From the NCBI GenBank assembly GCA_030847615.1, contig JAUMIR010000005.1, positions 172,822,596 through 172,886,595 on the forward strand: a stretch of 64,000 nucleotides of DNA, written 5' to 3'. The stretch comes from Gambelia wislizenii (taxonomy: Eukaryota > Chordata > Lepidosauria > Squamata > Crotaphytidae). Positions 9,181 through 21,415 of this stretch are shown in pieces. Below the pieces are notes generated by a model. That model was given only the letters and a program-made list of their open reading frames with translations. It had not been told where the DNA came from and made no database searches. Both the position numbers and the translations under genes were made by a program. Position 1 is the first letter of the stretch. Each line of letters starts with the position of its first letter.

Positions 9181-10482
9181 AGCTGAATTGGTATGTCATC
9201 TATTCCTGGTGATTTATTTCTCCAAAGTATTGTGTTTGCAATATTCAATTACAGTTGACACCACATTAAGCAAAAAAAAGTACCACTTTCTGAGTTCTAT
9301 AGGGCCAACTATAATTGAATATTGTAAACACAATTGCACTTTAAATCTCAGTATATATATTTAACAACAATACAAATTATATATTCAAGCTGACACATAT
9401 ACACTGTCCCAAAAGTAACATTCATCAAATGAGGTGCCTATGCAGGACTTGATTGCAGGACTCTTCTGTCTGTGCTGTTCAATATTCTGCCAAATTTGGT
9501 GCAAGTTTAAAGCCCTAAATAGAAGTAAATGCAATGCAGAAATTACACTGCAAAGAATGTACCCTTTTGTTTCCTCCTAAATCAACAACTAAGAATACCA
9601 CTACCTTATTCAAAGTGAAAAAGGGTTACTCCTTAGCCTTGGCAACTGCAGCTCCTCTCCAACTCCAGCTCTCCTTTACCTTCTGAACTCAACCAGCAAG
9701 TACAGCTCCTACCTGAAGAATTTCCCCACCCACTAGGGCAAACCAGTACTCATAGGGGTTACATTGGCAGCCCAGTGAACATTTTGCATCCTCCATTATA
9801 TCCCTAGCCTTCTCCTGGCACATTTGGGGTAGAAGAGGGTAGCCACCAAAAATGGCAGAGGACAGTTAGAAAATTCTGCAGATTCTTCTTTTTCAAGTGG
9901 ATTGATTTGCAGCTTTAGCAGGCCCAGGAACTGAGTTTCTCTCCCATACCAGGAAACACTACAAAATACAGCTGATTTTAATGTGCTAGTTCAGGAGGAA
10001 CCTTGTCCCTGATGTGACAACCAGTTCTTCTGAACTGGTGCTATATGCCAGTTGTCCTTGCTTTCTAGTGCTATAAATTTCTACTGTTAATTTTTGAATA
10101 GAAAAGGAGAGGTCAACTTTAGAAATTAATCCTCCCACCAACTAACTCAATAAGGGTGCAAATGGTACTTAATACTAAACCTCTACCTAAATACAAGTTT
10201 TTTTTTATTTACCTTGAAAGTCTTAATATTAGAGAACATGGGCCAGTAGGGAAATACTTATTTTTTTGAAAAAAATTAATTTCCAGTTATCCTGTTTTAA
10301 TGTTTCAAAATATTATTATATATACTCAAATAGGAAAGAAGAATTTAACTTTAGTTACTTAACTTTTCAAATAGTCAACCTAAACAAGGGTGAACAGAAC
10401 TCTTACACTTAAGTTTGAGTGGACGAACAATATCAACCTGTAAGTAAGTAATTAACTGAATCGTTCAATTTTATGTTCTTCC
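9181..10482. other. No gene recognised; possible LINE leader
   Basis: No coding signal. The final few hundred bases may be the 5' UTR of the LINE that follows, but I found no boundary. The words TACACTGTCCCAAAAGT near 9400 look like a mariner-type end but stand alone. Confidence 0.4.
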
Positions 10483-12578
10483 TTGCTAATTAAGATGGGC
10501 AGCTTAAAACAAAAAGAGATGGTGTTTATGAGAGATGGATACAAGTCTTTAGGAATTACACTGATGGCGGCAGAATCACTTCCAAACAAAACTAGGAAGC
10601 AAGCAAAGATCACCGAATATCTTGAAAATAAAATGGATGTTGCCCTCCCTGAAAAAGCTCCAAATCACTCAAATTCTATAGTGGACTTACAGGTACCAAC
10701 AGATGCACTTTCTTTTGGACATCACACAATAGCAATGAGAGATGCACATCTTGCACCCATCCCAGAAAAAACACAACCCAACGATAACGAAATCCAGTTA
10801 AATAATGCAATTGCTAAGCAAGTACAAGAACATACTGAAGACAAGAAGAAACTAAACCAAGCCATGCCTCCCACTTTCACAGGGAATCTACCAATCGTAG
10901 GATGGATTTTCTTGATGATGAAGGAGATTGAAAATATAAAAACTATCTTACTGGCAAGCAACAATCTTTTAACACTATTAGCAAATAACATAATCAGCTC
11001 AAGTGCCCCAAGAAACAAATCAATAAACAGTAAAATTATTCCAAGTATTCCGAGAAACAAATTGTCAAACAATATTAGCATTTATAACACAAGGACAACT
11101 AAAATAAAGGGATCAAGAATCTCAAGGGAAAAACTAAAACTATCATGAGAAAAAGACCCAAAAAGTTGAAGCTACTACACTATAGTGAAAATAAATCACT
11201 AAGGAAAAAGATTCCAAAAGAAAATAGATCAAACAATACTGATACTCCCCAAACGAAAGAAATAACTAAGATACAAGCAGATAATACAGAAGAGCCTGAA
11301 TTAGTAAAGAAAATTGGACTACATACACACTCAGCCCAGTCAACAATAGAAATACAAAGAAAACCGTCAATCTCTCAAGATCCCTGGAACCTTCTCTCAT
11401 TAAAAAGGAAAGCCTCTACTGAGAAGGGCATTAACACTGCTAACAATGGAAAATAGAACTTAAAATTAAACCATCAAAAACTGGTCTTGATCAGCTTCCC
11501 TAAACCTAAGGGTCTCATATCACAGTTTGAACGAAAGTACCACCTATTAACCATATTAAACTTATTAAAACCTTACAAGTTTTCTATAAAGGATATAAAG
11601 CAAGTTGAATATATTTTTTACAACTATACCCACGCGTGTCCAGTGGTTACCTTTACTGAAAAGGACATAGTCAATATAATTTTGGCCTGCAAGAGCGCCC
11701 CAGCAAAATATGGAATTTTAGTCTCTAGATTCTTTGAGAATCAAGCGCCCCCACAGGAACTAGTTCCCACATGCAAAGTAAATCAGAGCAAAGATGACCA
11801 CCAACAAAATTTAATAGCTCTCGAAACACCTAAATGTTCATACTTTGATGAAATAAAGAACTCTTATTCAATTAAATCACTTTCTACTAATACTCTGTTT
11901 GACAGAGAAGAAAACAAATTAATAAATTCTTTTTGTGCTCTCCTCACCGAGGCACAAGTTGACATAATTTCAAGACTAGATCTTTTGAAATCCCATTTAG
12001 TTGGGTTGTGCTCTGATAAAAACATGACACTGTATAGTACAATGAAAAATGATATTACAAAGTACTCCCCCTCTCTCAAACATGTGGAAACCCTCAAAGG
12101 GGAAGAACACCACCCTGAGTCAAATGTGGTAAACAAGGCAGACCTTAATCCTGTACTAAGTGAGACCCAGACTAGAAACAATGAAATTTATCTATCTGAA
12201 AATATAAGAAAGATGGAACCCTCTACATGGCTTGAAATGATATTCCTAAATGAAAATGAGCTAGGATCGCCAGTGAAACAACCATCTTTGCCTACTTGTC
12301 AATCTAATCAAATTAAACAGATATTTACAAATGTTAGTAGGCCAAGTCTCGATTTCAAAATTATCAAGTTAATGGAAGACCCTGAAGAAATTCCAGGAAA
12401 GATACATCCAACACATCATCTTGAACAGAATAATAAAAAGCTGTTAAATGACAAAGAAGAATTGTCTTATCAAACAACAGAGCAAACATCACAAAAGAAA
12501 GCTCAGTTAACCAAAGCAGTAATGCAACACCTGCAGAGACTACCTATGAACTTCCGTGACCCACCCCTACAAACATGA
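10483..12578 (+). pseudogene. LINE ORF1-like region
   Basis: Three frames (10483-11148, 11145-11456, 11487-12578) form one degraded lysine- and asparagine-rich protein. The first shifts frame near 11145; the other two share a frame separated by a stop at 11454. I recognise no zinc knuckle, RRM or coiled coil, so the function is only inferred from its position before the endonuclease. The last frame ends in TGA at 12576-12578, and the endonuclease follows in the same frame without a shift. This suggests either a single long ancestral ORF or a decayed stop region. Confidence 0.65.
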
Positions 12579-13433
12579 CAAGAAAAGAACACCAAAAAAC
12601 CACATCAAAGAAAACAAGACCTGACTGTATTATCCTGGAATAGAGCTGGCTGGCTCAGTAAAGCAGTGGACCCAGACTTCCTGGACTTCATATCTAATTA
12701 TGATATTATACTATTACAGGAAACTTGGGCAAGAGAAAAGCTAGCTGTAAATGGATTCTCCACTTTCTCATTGGATGCAGAATCTAGCGTCTGAGGAGGA
12801 CGTTCAAAAGGTGGCTTAGCCATATTGATATCCACTAACATTCAAGCCAAAATTACGAGATCAACTTCTTTACTAAACCTAGCAATGTCCTTGGTTATCA
12901 ACTTCAAGTCATTCAGTTTACTGATAATAAACATATATCTCCCCCCAGCAAATCTCCAACAACTGACTAAAATAAATTGGGTAAATCTAGAAGAATATAT
13001 CTTTAATTTAACAAACCTTTATCCAAAAGCACATATTCTTATGGCAGGTGACTTGAATGCCTGAATAGGCCAATCAGATCAAACTCTTTATTCTTATTTC
13101 AAACTAAAATGTCCAGAAACAGATGTTGATTATCCTATACCCACAAGACATTCAAAAGATAAGGGTTGTAACCATGCTGGACTTCATTTAATGCAGTTGG
13201 TAAACAAATTTGATTTAATTATCCTAAATGGGAGTGTTAAAGATGACACACCTGGAGAATACACTTTTCTATCTGGAACAGGAGCTTCCACCATAGACTA
13301 TTGTATAACCTCATACACTCTGCTAAATACCATATCCAGTTACCATGTGACTAAATGATTAGAGAGTGACCATCTTCCTCTAGTATTAAAATTTAGCATC
13401 GTTAACCAGAGTACTTTTATAAAGTGCACTGAG
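12579..13433 (+). pseudogene. LINE apurinic endonuclease domain
   Basis: The frame continues from ORF1 and shows the APE motifs in order: LTVLSWNRAGWLSK (Asn), LLQETWAREK (catalytic Glu, 12717-12728), GGLAILIST, LMAGDLNA (13047-13061), STIDYCIT and ESDHLPLVL (SDH, 13365-13373). Stops, all TGA, interrupt near 12792, 13062 and 13356. All key catalytic positions are still readable. It nicks target DNA in active relatives. Confidence 0.88.
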
Positions 13434-15415
13434 ATGCTAAACCTTGACACTGAAAAAAGATTTACAAGGTTGAAATGGTCAAACACAGTAAGCCAAAAGA
13501 CAATAACGCTATTACATTCTGATACTATTCAAAGCCAACATGAAGCTTTGTTGACTGCAGATTCTCCAGAAATATGTTTTTCTATATTCCATGAATTAAT
13601 TTCAAACCTGCAAACTTGCTTGAAACCATCAATATATCAAAAGTCTATAGGAAAAATTCCATGTGATGGTTTGACCATGAATGCATCACCATAAAAAAAT
13701 CTTTAATAATGCAATATCAACAATATAGAGAGCAGAATTTGCATACTCTCCCCCCTGAATGGTTCATGTTAAAAAAGAATTACAAAAATTTAATTAAAAC
13801 AAAAAAAGATCAGGATATAAGATCAACATGGCAAATCTTAATAAATGCGTCAAGGACAAAAGACTCTGCAACCTTCTGGCAAGTGGTGTCCATGGCCTGG
13901 CCAAAACCAAGTCCAAATATAGATTACCACATTTCCCCAAATTTCTGGAAATCTTATTTTAGTTCTATATTTGCGCCATACAGGTCCAACTATCTAGTTC
14001 TTAGGACAGATATAAGTAATCTCCCAAAGTGGCCCCCGGTTTCTGAAAAGAAAATACGTCTCCTGATTTCCAACTTAAAATTGGGCAAAGCTCCAGGCTG
14101 TGACAATATCCCACCAGAGCTATTAAAAACAAACATAGACTGGTGGGCACTTGTTCTCTCAAATTTGTTTACCTGGATTGACCACACGGCATATATTCCT
14201 GAGGATTGGGTATTAGCCATTATTATTCCTATTTTCAAAAAAGGAGAAAAATCAGACCCAGCCAATTACAGACCCATTAGTCTTCTGAGCATAATAAGCA
14301 AATTATATGCTTCTTATCTCCATAAAAAAACTGATTGACTGAATAGATCAAGAAAACTTTATTGCAGATGAGCAAGCTGGTTTCAGAACAGGTCGAAGTA
14401 CAGTTGACCAAGGACTTATCCTTCAACATCTGGCTGAAAAGTATGCACCAGTCAATGAAAGTCTTCATGCTGCATATATCGACTTTAAGCAAGCTTTTGA
14501 CTCAATCTCCAGGGAAAAACTTTGGATAAAAGTTGAGTCTTATAACATTGACAAGAGATTGGTGTTACTTATAAGAAAGCTATATGAAAATACTTCCTTG
14601 AAAGTCAGATGCAGTTCTGTGGGTCATCTAACAAGGAGAATACCTACTCACGTTGGTGTAAGACAGGGCTGTATTCTAGCCCCTACCTTATTCAATTTCT
14701 ACATCAACTCCTTGGTTCAACATCTGAACTCAATAAACTCTCATCCCCCCCCCGGTTAGCTGACAGACCAATTTCTGTGCTATTATACGCAGATGACTCA
14801 GTACTCTTATCTCAGTCAAGAATAGGCCTGAGACGTCTTCTAAGTGCACTAGCCTGTTACTGCAAAGAGGAGCTGTTGTTAATAAACTATAGTAAAACAA
14901 AGATATTGATATTTAACAAAAAAAAGATTAAGCACAAATGGCAGACAGATGGCCAACCGATAGAACAGGTTAACTCATACAAATATCTAGGTCTAATATT
15001 CCAGTCAACAGGTTCTTGGATTCTGAAAACAAAGCACATCATTGCAACTATGCAAAGAAGTACTAAAGCACTCCTTTCCTTTTTTTATACCAAAGGCAGC
15101 CAATACATCCCTGCAGCAATTCAAGTTTTCATCAGTAAAGTAATATCACAAATGTTGTACTGTTGTCAGATTTATGCAAATAAGGACTACAAGCCTTTTG
15201 AAGTTGTACTTACTAAATTCCTAAGAGCTATTACAGGAGTCCCAACCTGTGTCCCAAATGTAATACTTCGTCTGGAGACTGGACAAATTTCTATGGAGGT
15301 CCGAATTTTGATAATGACAGTAAATCTTTGGTTAAAATTGACTTTTTTGCCTATGGGTCTTGTGCCATTAACTCTGATGGACACCTTCCAATCTAAATGG
15401 GGAAAAAAACATTGA
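13434..15415 (+). pseudogene. LINE reverse transcriptase
   Basis: After a linker (13434-13694) and a frameshift, the RT runs from 13709. Blocks are LRTDISNLPKWPPVSEKK, LGKAPGCDNIPPELLK, IIPIFKKGEKSDPANYRPIS, QAGFRTGRSTVDQ, YIDFKQAFDSISREKLW, THVGVRQGCILAPTLFNFYI and LLYADDSVLL (YADD at 14786-14797). Then come INYSKTKILIFN and YKYLGLIF. A stop sits near 14335 and a C-homopolymer near 14745-14754 shifts the frame. RT catalytic residues are intact in sequence. The frame is not continuous, so no active enzyme is expected. Confidence 0.9.
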
Positions 15416-15800
15416 CTACAAAATTACAAAACATGGGTCTTCCACCAGATACTCTTAGATCTGGGGCACTCAAAAGCTAAAACAACTATATTCCAACGTA
15501 TAAAAGATATAGATTTCCAAAATCACCATAGTCTGTCCGTGAGATATTTCAGCTATTGGGATTGTGCTGGTACATTTGTTATGGCAAATTATTTGACGAA
15601 CCTAACAATACCCAAACACAGGAAAGCATTCCTGTTAGCCAGATTAAATGTATTACCTTCAGCACACCTTGAGGGTAAATACAATAAGACTCCTGTGCTC
15701 GAGAGAATATGCCCTTGTAATACAGGAAAATTGAAACAATCAATCATGTATTATTCAACTGTCCTTTTTACTGTGATGCCTGCAAAGATATGATCACCCC
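15416..15800 (+). pseudogene. LINE C-terminal region with Cys/His cluster
   Basis: Decayed continuation after the RT thumb-like region: ISMEVRILIMTVNLWLK ends just before it, followed by RYFSYWDCAGTFVMANYL and KAFLLARLNVLPSAH. A cluster, CPCNTGK, is followed after a frameshift by HVLFNCPFYC. This Cys-Cys-His-Cys pattern resembles the C-terminal zinc-binding region known in I/R1-type LINEs. It probably contributed to nucleic-acid binding. Frameshifts separate the cysteines. Confidence 0.6.
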
Positions 15801-15974
15801 AATCCTTCTAAATAAAACAGGGAGATCAGAAACTTTTTACTTAAAATACCTTCTGTCAGACTGCAAACCACAGATAACTTGTAAAGTGGCACAATTCTGT
15901 GCATCTGCAATTACTTGCAGGAAAAGCAAAATTCAATCTAAGGTAGCAGAACATATTGCATCTGAATTATTTTA

Positions 15975-16271
15975 ATGTAGCTGACAGATGTTATTTTTTA
16001 TTCTTAAATTTATTTTCTTCCCAAATTGATTTATTTTACCTTCTTAGCAGACAGATTTATCCTCCTGTGATTTAAAAACAAAGCACTTAGTTGTATAAAC
16101 TATCCTATGTATGCACTTTTTTATTGCTTGTTAATGTAATATTAATGCATTACTATTTATGCATTATTTTAATTTTATTTTGTTATTTTAATTTAACCTT
16201 ATTTTTTTAAAGTTTTTTTTTTATTTCTTTTATGCTGGTCTTTGACTGTAATAAAGTATCATTCATTCATT
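15975..16271 (+). other. LINE 3' UTR and tail
   Basis: An A/T-rich 3' UTR ends with gactgtaataaagtatcatt and CATT repeats, marking the 3' boundary of the LINE. Confidence 0.75.
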
Positions 16272-16354
16272 AACTACAAAATACACACCCTACACACCAA
16301 AATTCAACAGCAAATGGTGTGACTGAATCTGTAGACCCAGGCCAGACATTCCCC

Positions 16355-17030
16355 CGCTCCTCCCACCTTTCCACAAAGACAACAGACATGGCGTATGCTT
16401 CACAAAAGATATATTGGTACACGGTGATAAGTAATATATGTATTGGAGTAATATATATTTGCAATAAAAAGGCCACAACTTTTGATAACAGCTGTAAATG
16501 ATTGGCTCAAATTGCATGGCTCAGGATCCTGCCATCAACCAACCTGCTGTTGGTCAATGATACTGCTGTCAGTTGCCACTGACACCTCACTGCATGGAGG
16601 GGAGGAATCCTCGCCAAGCTCTGCCTGCTTGATGATCCTCCCCTCCCCTGTAAAACAAGAAAAGGGGGATCTCCGTGAACTTCACCTTGAACTTGGCAGA
16701 GACCCCCTCCTCTGGCCGTTGACCCCGGATCAGGGCCCGTGCCAACCACCACCCTTAAAGTTGTTACAGAAAAGAAAACAAGAAAATTACATGCAGTACT
16801 ATCCTATCAATTAAAAACAAGCAATGGCAACAAAAGGAGGAAGAGTGGGTCTTTGGCTCCCAGTGAGCCAATGAGCTGTTCGCTGCTGGGGCCGGGTTAT
16901 ATACAAAATGTTGCAAAATGTCATCTAGCCACGCCGGCTGTAAAGCCCACCTCCCCTTGGGATTGACCAATCAGAGCAGGGGAGGCCAGCTCTGATTGGT
17001 CCACCCCTTTCACACCCATTTCCCAGCCCA
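16355..17030 (-). mobile_element. LTR-like repeat, copy 1
   Basis: This stretch shares many collinear words with 51425-52140, for example GGCCACAACTT, GTTGGCTCAAA, GTGCCAACCACC and CACCTCC, so it is a dispersed family. On the minus strand the order is two CCAAT boxes (near 16963-17000), a TATATAA box near 16899-16905, and then the conserved region. The second copy has an AATAAA signal at the matching place. This looks like an LTR in antisense. No internal coding region, exact ends or target duplications are visible. Confidence 0.55.
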
Positions 17031-17778
17031 TGGAGCAGGCCAAGAAAGAAAAGGCAACATGGCAGCCCCCGTGCCAGCTGCCACATGGCCGTTGGGGCCT
17101 CTGGAGGCTCCGGGTGAAGCCAGATGGCCCACAAAGGAGCCGCCGGGTGAGCCCGACAGCTCAATTCCCAGCAAACTGGGAAAGGATATCAAAACAAGCA
17201 AAAAACAAACAAACCAGCAACTTGGTTTTTAGTCTTTTATTTTTAGTCTTCCAGGTTTCGTTTTCAGCACTTTGCCACTGAAATGTGGCAGCATAGTTTT
17301 CTGCTGAATTTCAGTGGCACAGTTTTTAGGGCTGCACAAGGAGCACAAAACTGGCTTTTGGAGTGACATGTAGCCTACACCTTGTGTCCTGGCAACATCC
17401 CTGTTCTAGAGGCTAAGAGAGAGTGACAACATTCAGTCATATGTCTTCTGAGGAATTCAGCTCAGCCCTCATGATTTGGCTTCCTTGAATGGAGTCCTGT
17501 TCAAGGTGTGGGGTTTATCCAGCTTTGCTACACACTTCTCTTGTTACAACCTCAACTGTCCAAAAACCTGTGGGACCCTTAGTGATCTCTATATGGGATG
17601 AGGGATGGCTTGCTCCAGGTCAGTGGTTTACCTGGTGTGTGTGTGAGAGAGGATATTCTCCAAAATAAGAATACTCCCCCTCCCCCCAAAATGATTTTTT
17701 TTCCCTTTAGTTCCCGGAATTCTAGCATTACAGAGAACGAGACTGAAAATTATCTACACTTAGAACTCTTGCATATGC
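17031..17778. other. No gene recognised
   Basis: G+C-rich at first, then average composition. The open frames around 16925-17281 are short and overlap on both strands, without family motifs. Confidence 0.45.
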
Positions 17779-17789
17779 TGTTTTTGCAT

Positions 17790-17799
17790 TCCCTTGGTA

Positions 17800-17835
<36 letters not shown>

Positions 17836-18037
17836 CTCATGTGCCTTTAAGTTACCTGTTGATTTATGGCAACCCTATGAATTTCATAGGCCTTTCTTTG
17901 GCATGAAATATTCAGAGATGGTTTTGCCAGTTACTTCTGAAATATAGGGTAGAGCACCTGGTATCCATTGGCAATCTCCCAGCCAAGTACTAACCAGGGC
18001 TGACCATGATTAGTTTCCAAGATCAGACAGGATCTAG
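17790..18037 (-). mobile_element. 5S rRNA-derived SINE, antisense
   Basis: The minus strand begins with a 5S-like segment (gatcctgtctgatcttggaa, then ggttagtacttggctgggag, matching the internal promoter half of 5S rRNA) and continues into the squamate SINE body. The tail resembles BovB ends and finishes in a CA repeat (GT on the plus strand, about 17803-17830). A perfect 11-bp duplication, TGTTTTTGCAT, occurs at 17779-17789 and 18038-18048, so both borders are fixed. Confidence 0.92.
17803..17830. repeat. (GT)n microsatellite, SINE tail
   Basis: About 14 GT units form the expanded tail of the antisense 5S-derived SINE. Confidence 0.95.
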
Positions 18038-18048
18038 TGTTTTTGCAT

Positions 18049-20102
18049 GGTCCTTTTCTTTGGATAAACTTATGTTTACATGACATAAATCTCCAAAAGC
18101 TCAAGTCAAGTTTTAAGTTTCTGGAATGCTAGAAATGTGGAGACTAAAGAAAAATTCCATTGAAGGCAGAATTGTTATGGAGGGGTGGTGGTTCCCTCCC
18201 CCTATAGTTACACCTTGTCTGTTACACCTTGTCTGTTTGATTTATAAAATAATGGTTTTTTTTAACTCTGTGAATCAAATGGAAAATATATTCCTACCTA
18301 ACTAGAAGAATGTCTTGTTGGCTGCACTGTTTTTCTTCAGTACTTAAGTATAACTGGGCTTTTCTTTTTTTCTATTTCCTATTTCCTATTTTCTATTTTT
18401 CTATTTCTATTTCCTTTTCCCTTTTCTACCCACTTTCTCCTTCTTTTTTCTCACCTCCTTCTTTCTTTTGTATGTAAGCATTCTTAAACATCCAATAAAA
18501 CATTGCATTTGTGTGCATGACAAGGAATAAGGCCCAAGTGTTTATTTATAAATAGAGATAACAAAAACTTCAGTGTATTTTTCTTCCTGGACATAAAGAT
18601 CAAATTATATGATAACCTGAACAACAGAGATGCCAAAGCTAGAGTATGATAACTTCACCATAAAAGAAGAAAGAAATGCCAAATAAAGAAAAGAAAAAGA
18701 TTCCATGGAGATTCTTTAGTTCTTTATATTTTAGAACAAACCTACCTCATGCCCTACTCATATTTTATATCTTTTGGATATAAAAGCCCTCCTTCACTCC
18801 TTAGATACTGTATGTATGTCATTCATGACAAGTTCATCTGGCTTATTTCATTATCCGGTGATTATTTTTGTCTACTCACATGACAGGGCTGCTGCTGAGA
18901 GAACATTAGAATCCCCCATATTGAAGAGGTGAAATGAAAACCATATTTCAGAAGATACCAAAAAAGGGGGCTCCCAGATTCCATCTGGGCCTATTATGAA
19001 GCTTTGCAAATAGCTGATGGACCATGATGACAAGACGAACATGTGGGATGACATTATCATCTCATGTCAAAGCAATGATTTGGTTCATTTAAATAATGAA
19101 ACAGAAGCCTAGGGTAATTGGTAGCACATTATCTTTTATGGGATGTAGTGCAGGCATGAGGAAAGGAGGAAGAAACAAATCAAGTGCTGGCACCTCTGGT
19201 TTGGCAAATCTCTTCCTTTAAAAATGCAAGAGAATGTGTAAATAATAGACCTGGGCAGTGATAAAAGTGTCAATACCACTACAGCGAATATAAAACATTC
19301 CTTGGTTTCATCCTATTTTATTCCGCCCCCTGCTCTGTGTATGTGGGTATCCTCTGAAATTTTCAAGGTTGCAAAGAGCCCAGTATACAATGGATTCTTT
19401 GTAACCTTGATTTTTTTAAAAAAAATATATAAATAGCAGGTGCTTTCATTTTATGTTAGAAAGCTACATCACCTATGCTAGCAACAAGGGCATGTATTAT
19501 AAAGGATGCTCTCACAGGTAAATCAGATAGGTTACGTCTGCCCAGCCCCATATAAAGCTCAGGTTTATTGCATCAAGTGGCCCAAGGCTCTCCAGACTCA
19601 GAACACAGTTAAAAAGATTAAACCTCTAGAAAAGCCTACTGTAGTGCTCGTACATCTCCTCAGGGTACTTCATAATTTCAGGTTCCGGTTTGCAAGAGAG
19701 AAGAGGATCAGCAAATATGTACACACTTGGAGAATACCAGAGTCATGTAATTATATACACCATTAAAACTGTTCCACCTGCAAGCAAAACTTCTTATTAA
19801 ACTACAATTTCATTTTGTAATTCCAGGTCAAGCCCCACTATTATATTATGCAAAATAAGATAGCCACTTCAGGCAGCAGCTTTGGGGTGTTAAAAAAGGG
19901 CAGCAATTGGTTAGTTATTTCATTTGTTGTTATTATATTTGTACTAGAGATGGGAAGAGGGGCTTGTGGAATTTCATACCTCTTGTGCCACAATAATTTT
20001 GCCTGGCTTTCGATATGACATACCTCGATTTGAGTTTGTGGGTATCGTGGCCTCATATGCATGACTCCTCTAGTAAGGAAGAATGTACATAGTACATATG
20101 TA
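18049..20102. other. No gene; pyrimidine-rich tract
   Basis: No gene or named repeat is recognised. A C/T-rich tract with TTTCTATTTCC units covers about 18361-18470, followed by an AATAAA word near 18494. Confidence 0.45.
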
Positions 20103-20104
20103 TA

Positions 20105-20333
20105 CAGTTGTCCCTTCACATTCTCTGGGGTTTGGTTCTAGGACCCCCGTGAATACCCAAATGCGTGAATACTTAAATCCCATTATATGCAATGACATAG
20201 CAAAAGGGTGTTCCTTATATAAGATGGCAAAATCAAGGTTTGCTTTCTGGATTATAATTTTTTAAAGAATATTTTCAAGCCGTGAATACTTAAATCCATG
20301 AATGCCAAATCCGTGAATGTGGAGGGACAACTC
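20105..20333. mobile_element. Short MITE, same family as 4139-4670
   Basis: A 229-bp element has inverted ends CAGTTGTCCCTTCACATTC and GAATGTGGAGGGACAACTC and is flanked by TA (20103-20104 and 20334-20335). Subterminal words (accccc gtgaata; cgtgaatacttaaatcc) are also mirrored. It has no transposase and lacks the GC-rich minisatellite of the longer copy. Confidence 0.9.
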
Positions 20334-20514
20334 TACTTGCATTTAGTAAGATTCTTATTTCCTTTTACAATGTAATCTGTACTAGAGGAACAAAAAAGCA
20401 ACTAGGAGAGTGAGCCTGTATGTGAAGAGGATTGATATCATAGAGAAGTGGAAGTAAAATATGAACAGGGAGCATTCAGGGGAAAGCAGTTCTGCCACTT
20501 TGGACTGACACCGT

Positions 20515-20800
20515 CTTTGATTTTTTTTTTTTTTCATACACAGAGGGATATCTTTCAAAGTTTTTTGGGGGGCTAGCTGTGTTAGTCTGTTGCAGCAAAA
20601 ACAACAGTGTTTAGTGGCTCCTTTAAAAACTAACACCTTTATTTGACATAAGTTTCTGTGAACCACAGCACACTCCATCAAATGCATGGAGTCTTGTCTC
20701 CGTTGGCAGATTACAATACGGATGGCTGGTGTGAGGCTGCAAAGTGAGGTAAGAGTGAATGGGAATGGGAAAAAGTACAGACATTGATCATTAGCTTAAC
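20515..20800. repeat. Amniote interspersed repeat, unnamed
   Basis: The words gctagctgtgttagtctgtt, tagtggctcctttaaaaact and cctttatttgacataagttt belong to a repeat I recognise as common in sauropsid genomes, but I cannot give its library name. The left side begins after a T homopolymer (20521-20535). Confidence 0.6.
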
Positions 20801-21179
20801 TGGTTATTTAAAAATTATAGTTGGGTGGTAGCATAGGCAAATTGGCATAAATGATTAACACAAGTATTGTAATGAAAAGTTGAATAGGACTAGACTTCTA
20901 AACTATGCTATTTCCTAGTTCCAATAAAATAGTTAAACTGAATTTCAGATAGCAATCATAACCTGGTTTTCCATTGCAATGCATGCTGTTCTCCTTTACT
21001 TTCCTCTGCATTTTCCCATATGAATTAGATGTCAGTGTCACTCTTGGGGATTTCCTATAGTATTGTCCTTGATCTGTAGGGGTGGGGTTTTTTTTGAGGG
21101 GGTGCCATCAGAAATAAATTGATGACCCCTCTCTTCCAAAAACCCTACAGTAATCTGTTAAAATAACACTGGAAGTGTC

Positions 21180-21415
21180 TGCCCATGACAAAATGTTATT
21201 GTTACTATTGTCATTCTTCTTATTTGTAGAGCACCAGCAATATACTCAGCTATACCACCTGGTTCCCCTCCCCAGTTAATACCCACATTAAAGCCTTAAG
21301 ATAGGCTTGCTGAAAGGAGAGTCATCTGATATATTCTATGCCTGAGCAGGGATTTGAACCTCGGTCTCCATATTCCAAATCCAGCACTCTGACCATTTCA
21401 CTGTACTGTGTTTTT
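21180..21415 (-). mobile_element. MIR/CORE-like SINE, antisense
   Basis: The plus strand contains gcagggatttgaacctcggt, ccagcactctgaccatttca and an upstream core-like region, the complement of a tRNA-derived SINE head and core. It is diverged, and no target duplication is visible. Confidence 0.6.

Larger units (their letters stand above)
10483..16271 (+). mobile_element. Near-full-length APE-type LINE, possibly Vingi/I-group
   Basis: A plus-strand non-LTR element of about 5.8 kb holds an ORF1-like region, an endonuclease, an RT, a C-terminal cysteine/histidine region and a 3' UTR. The UTR ends with AATAAAGTATCATTCATTCATT, a polyadenylation-like signal plus a short CATT tail. RT motifs such as QAGFRTGRSTVDQG, GVRQGCILAP and YADD differ clearly from the CR1, L2 and BovB copies nearby. 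The N-terminal APE domain excludes R4-type LINEs. Placement near the Vingi/I group is tentative. Only a handful of stops and two or three frameshifts interrupt it, so it is moderately young but inactive. Confidence 0.88.

Noticed and set aside
18481..18505. Possible gene 3' end (pyrimidine tract then AATAAA)
   Set aside because: An isolated AATAAA in A/T-rich DNA with no upstream coding exon is not evidence of a gene end.
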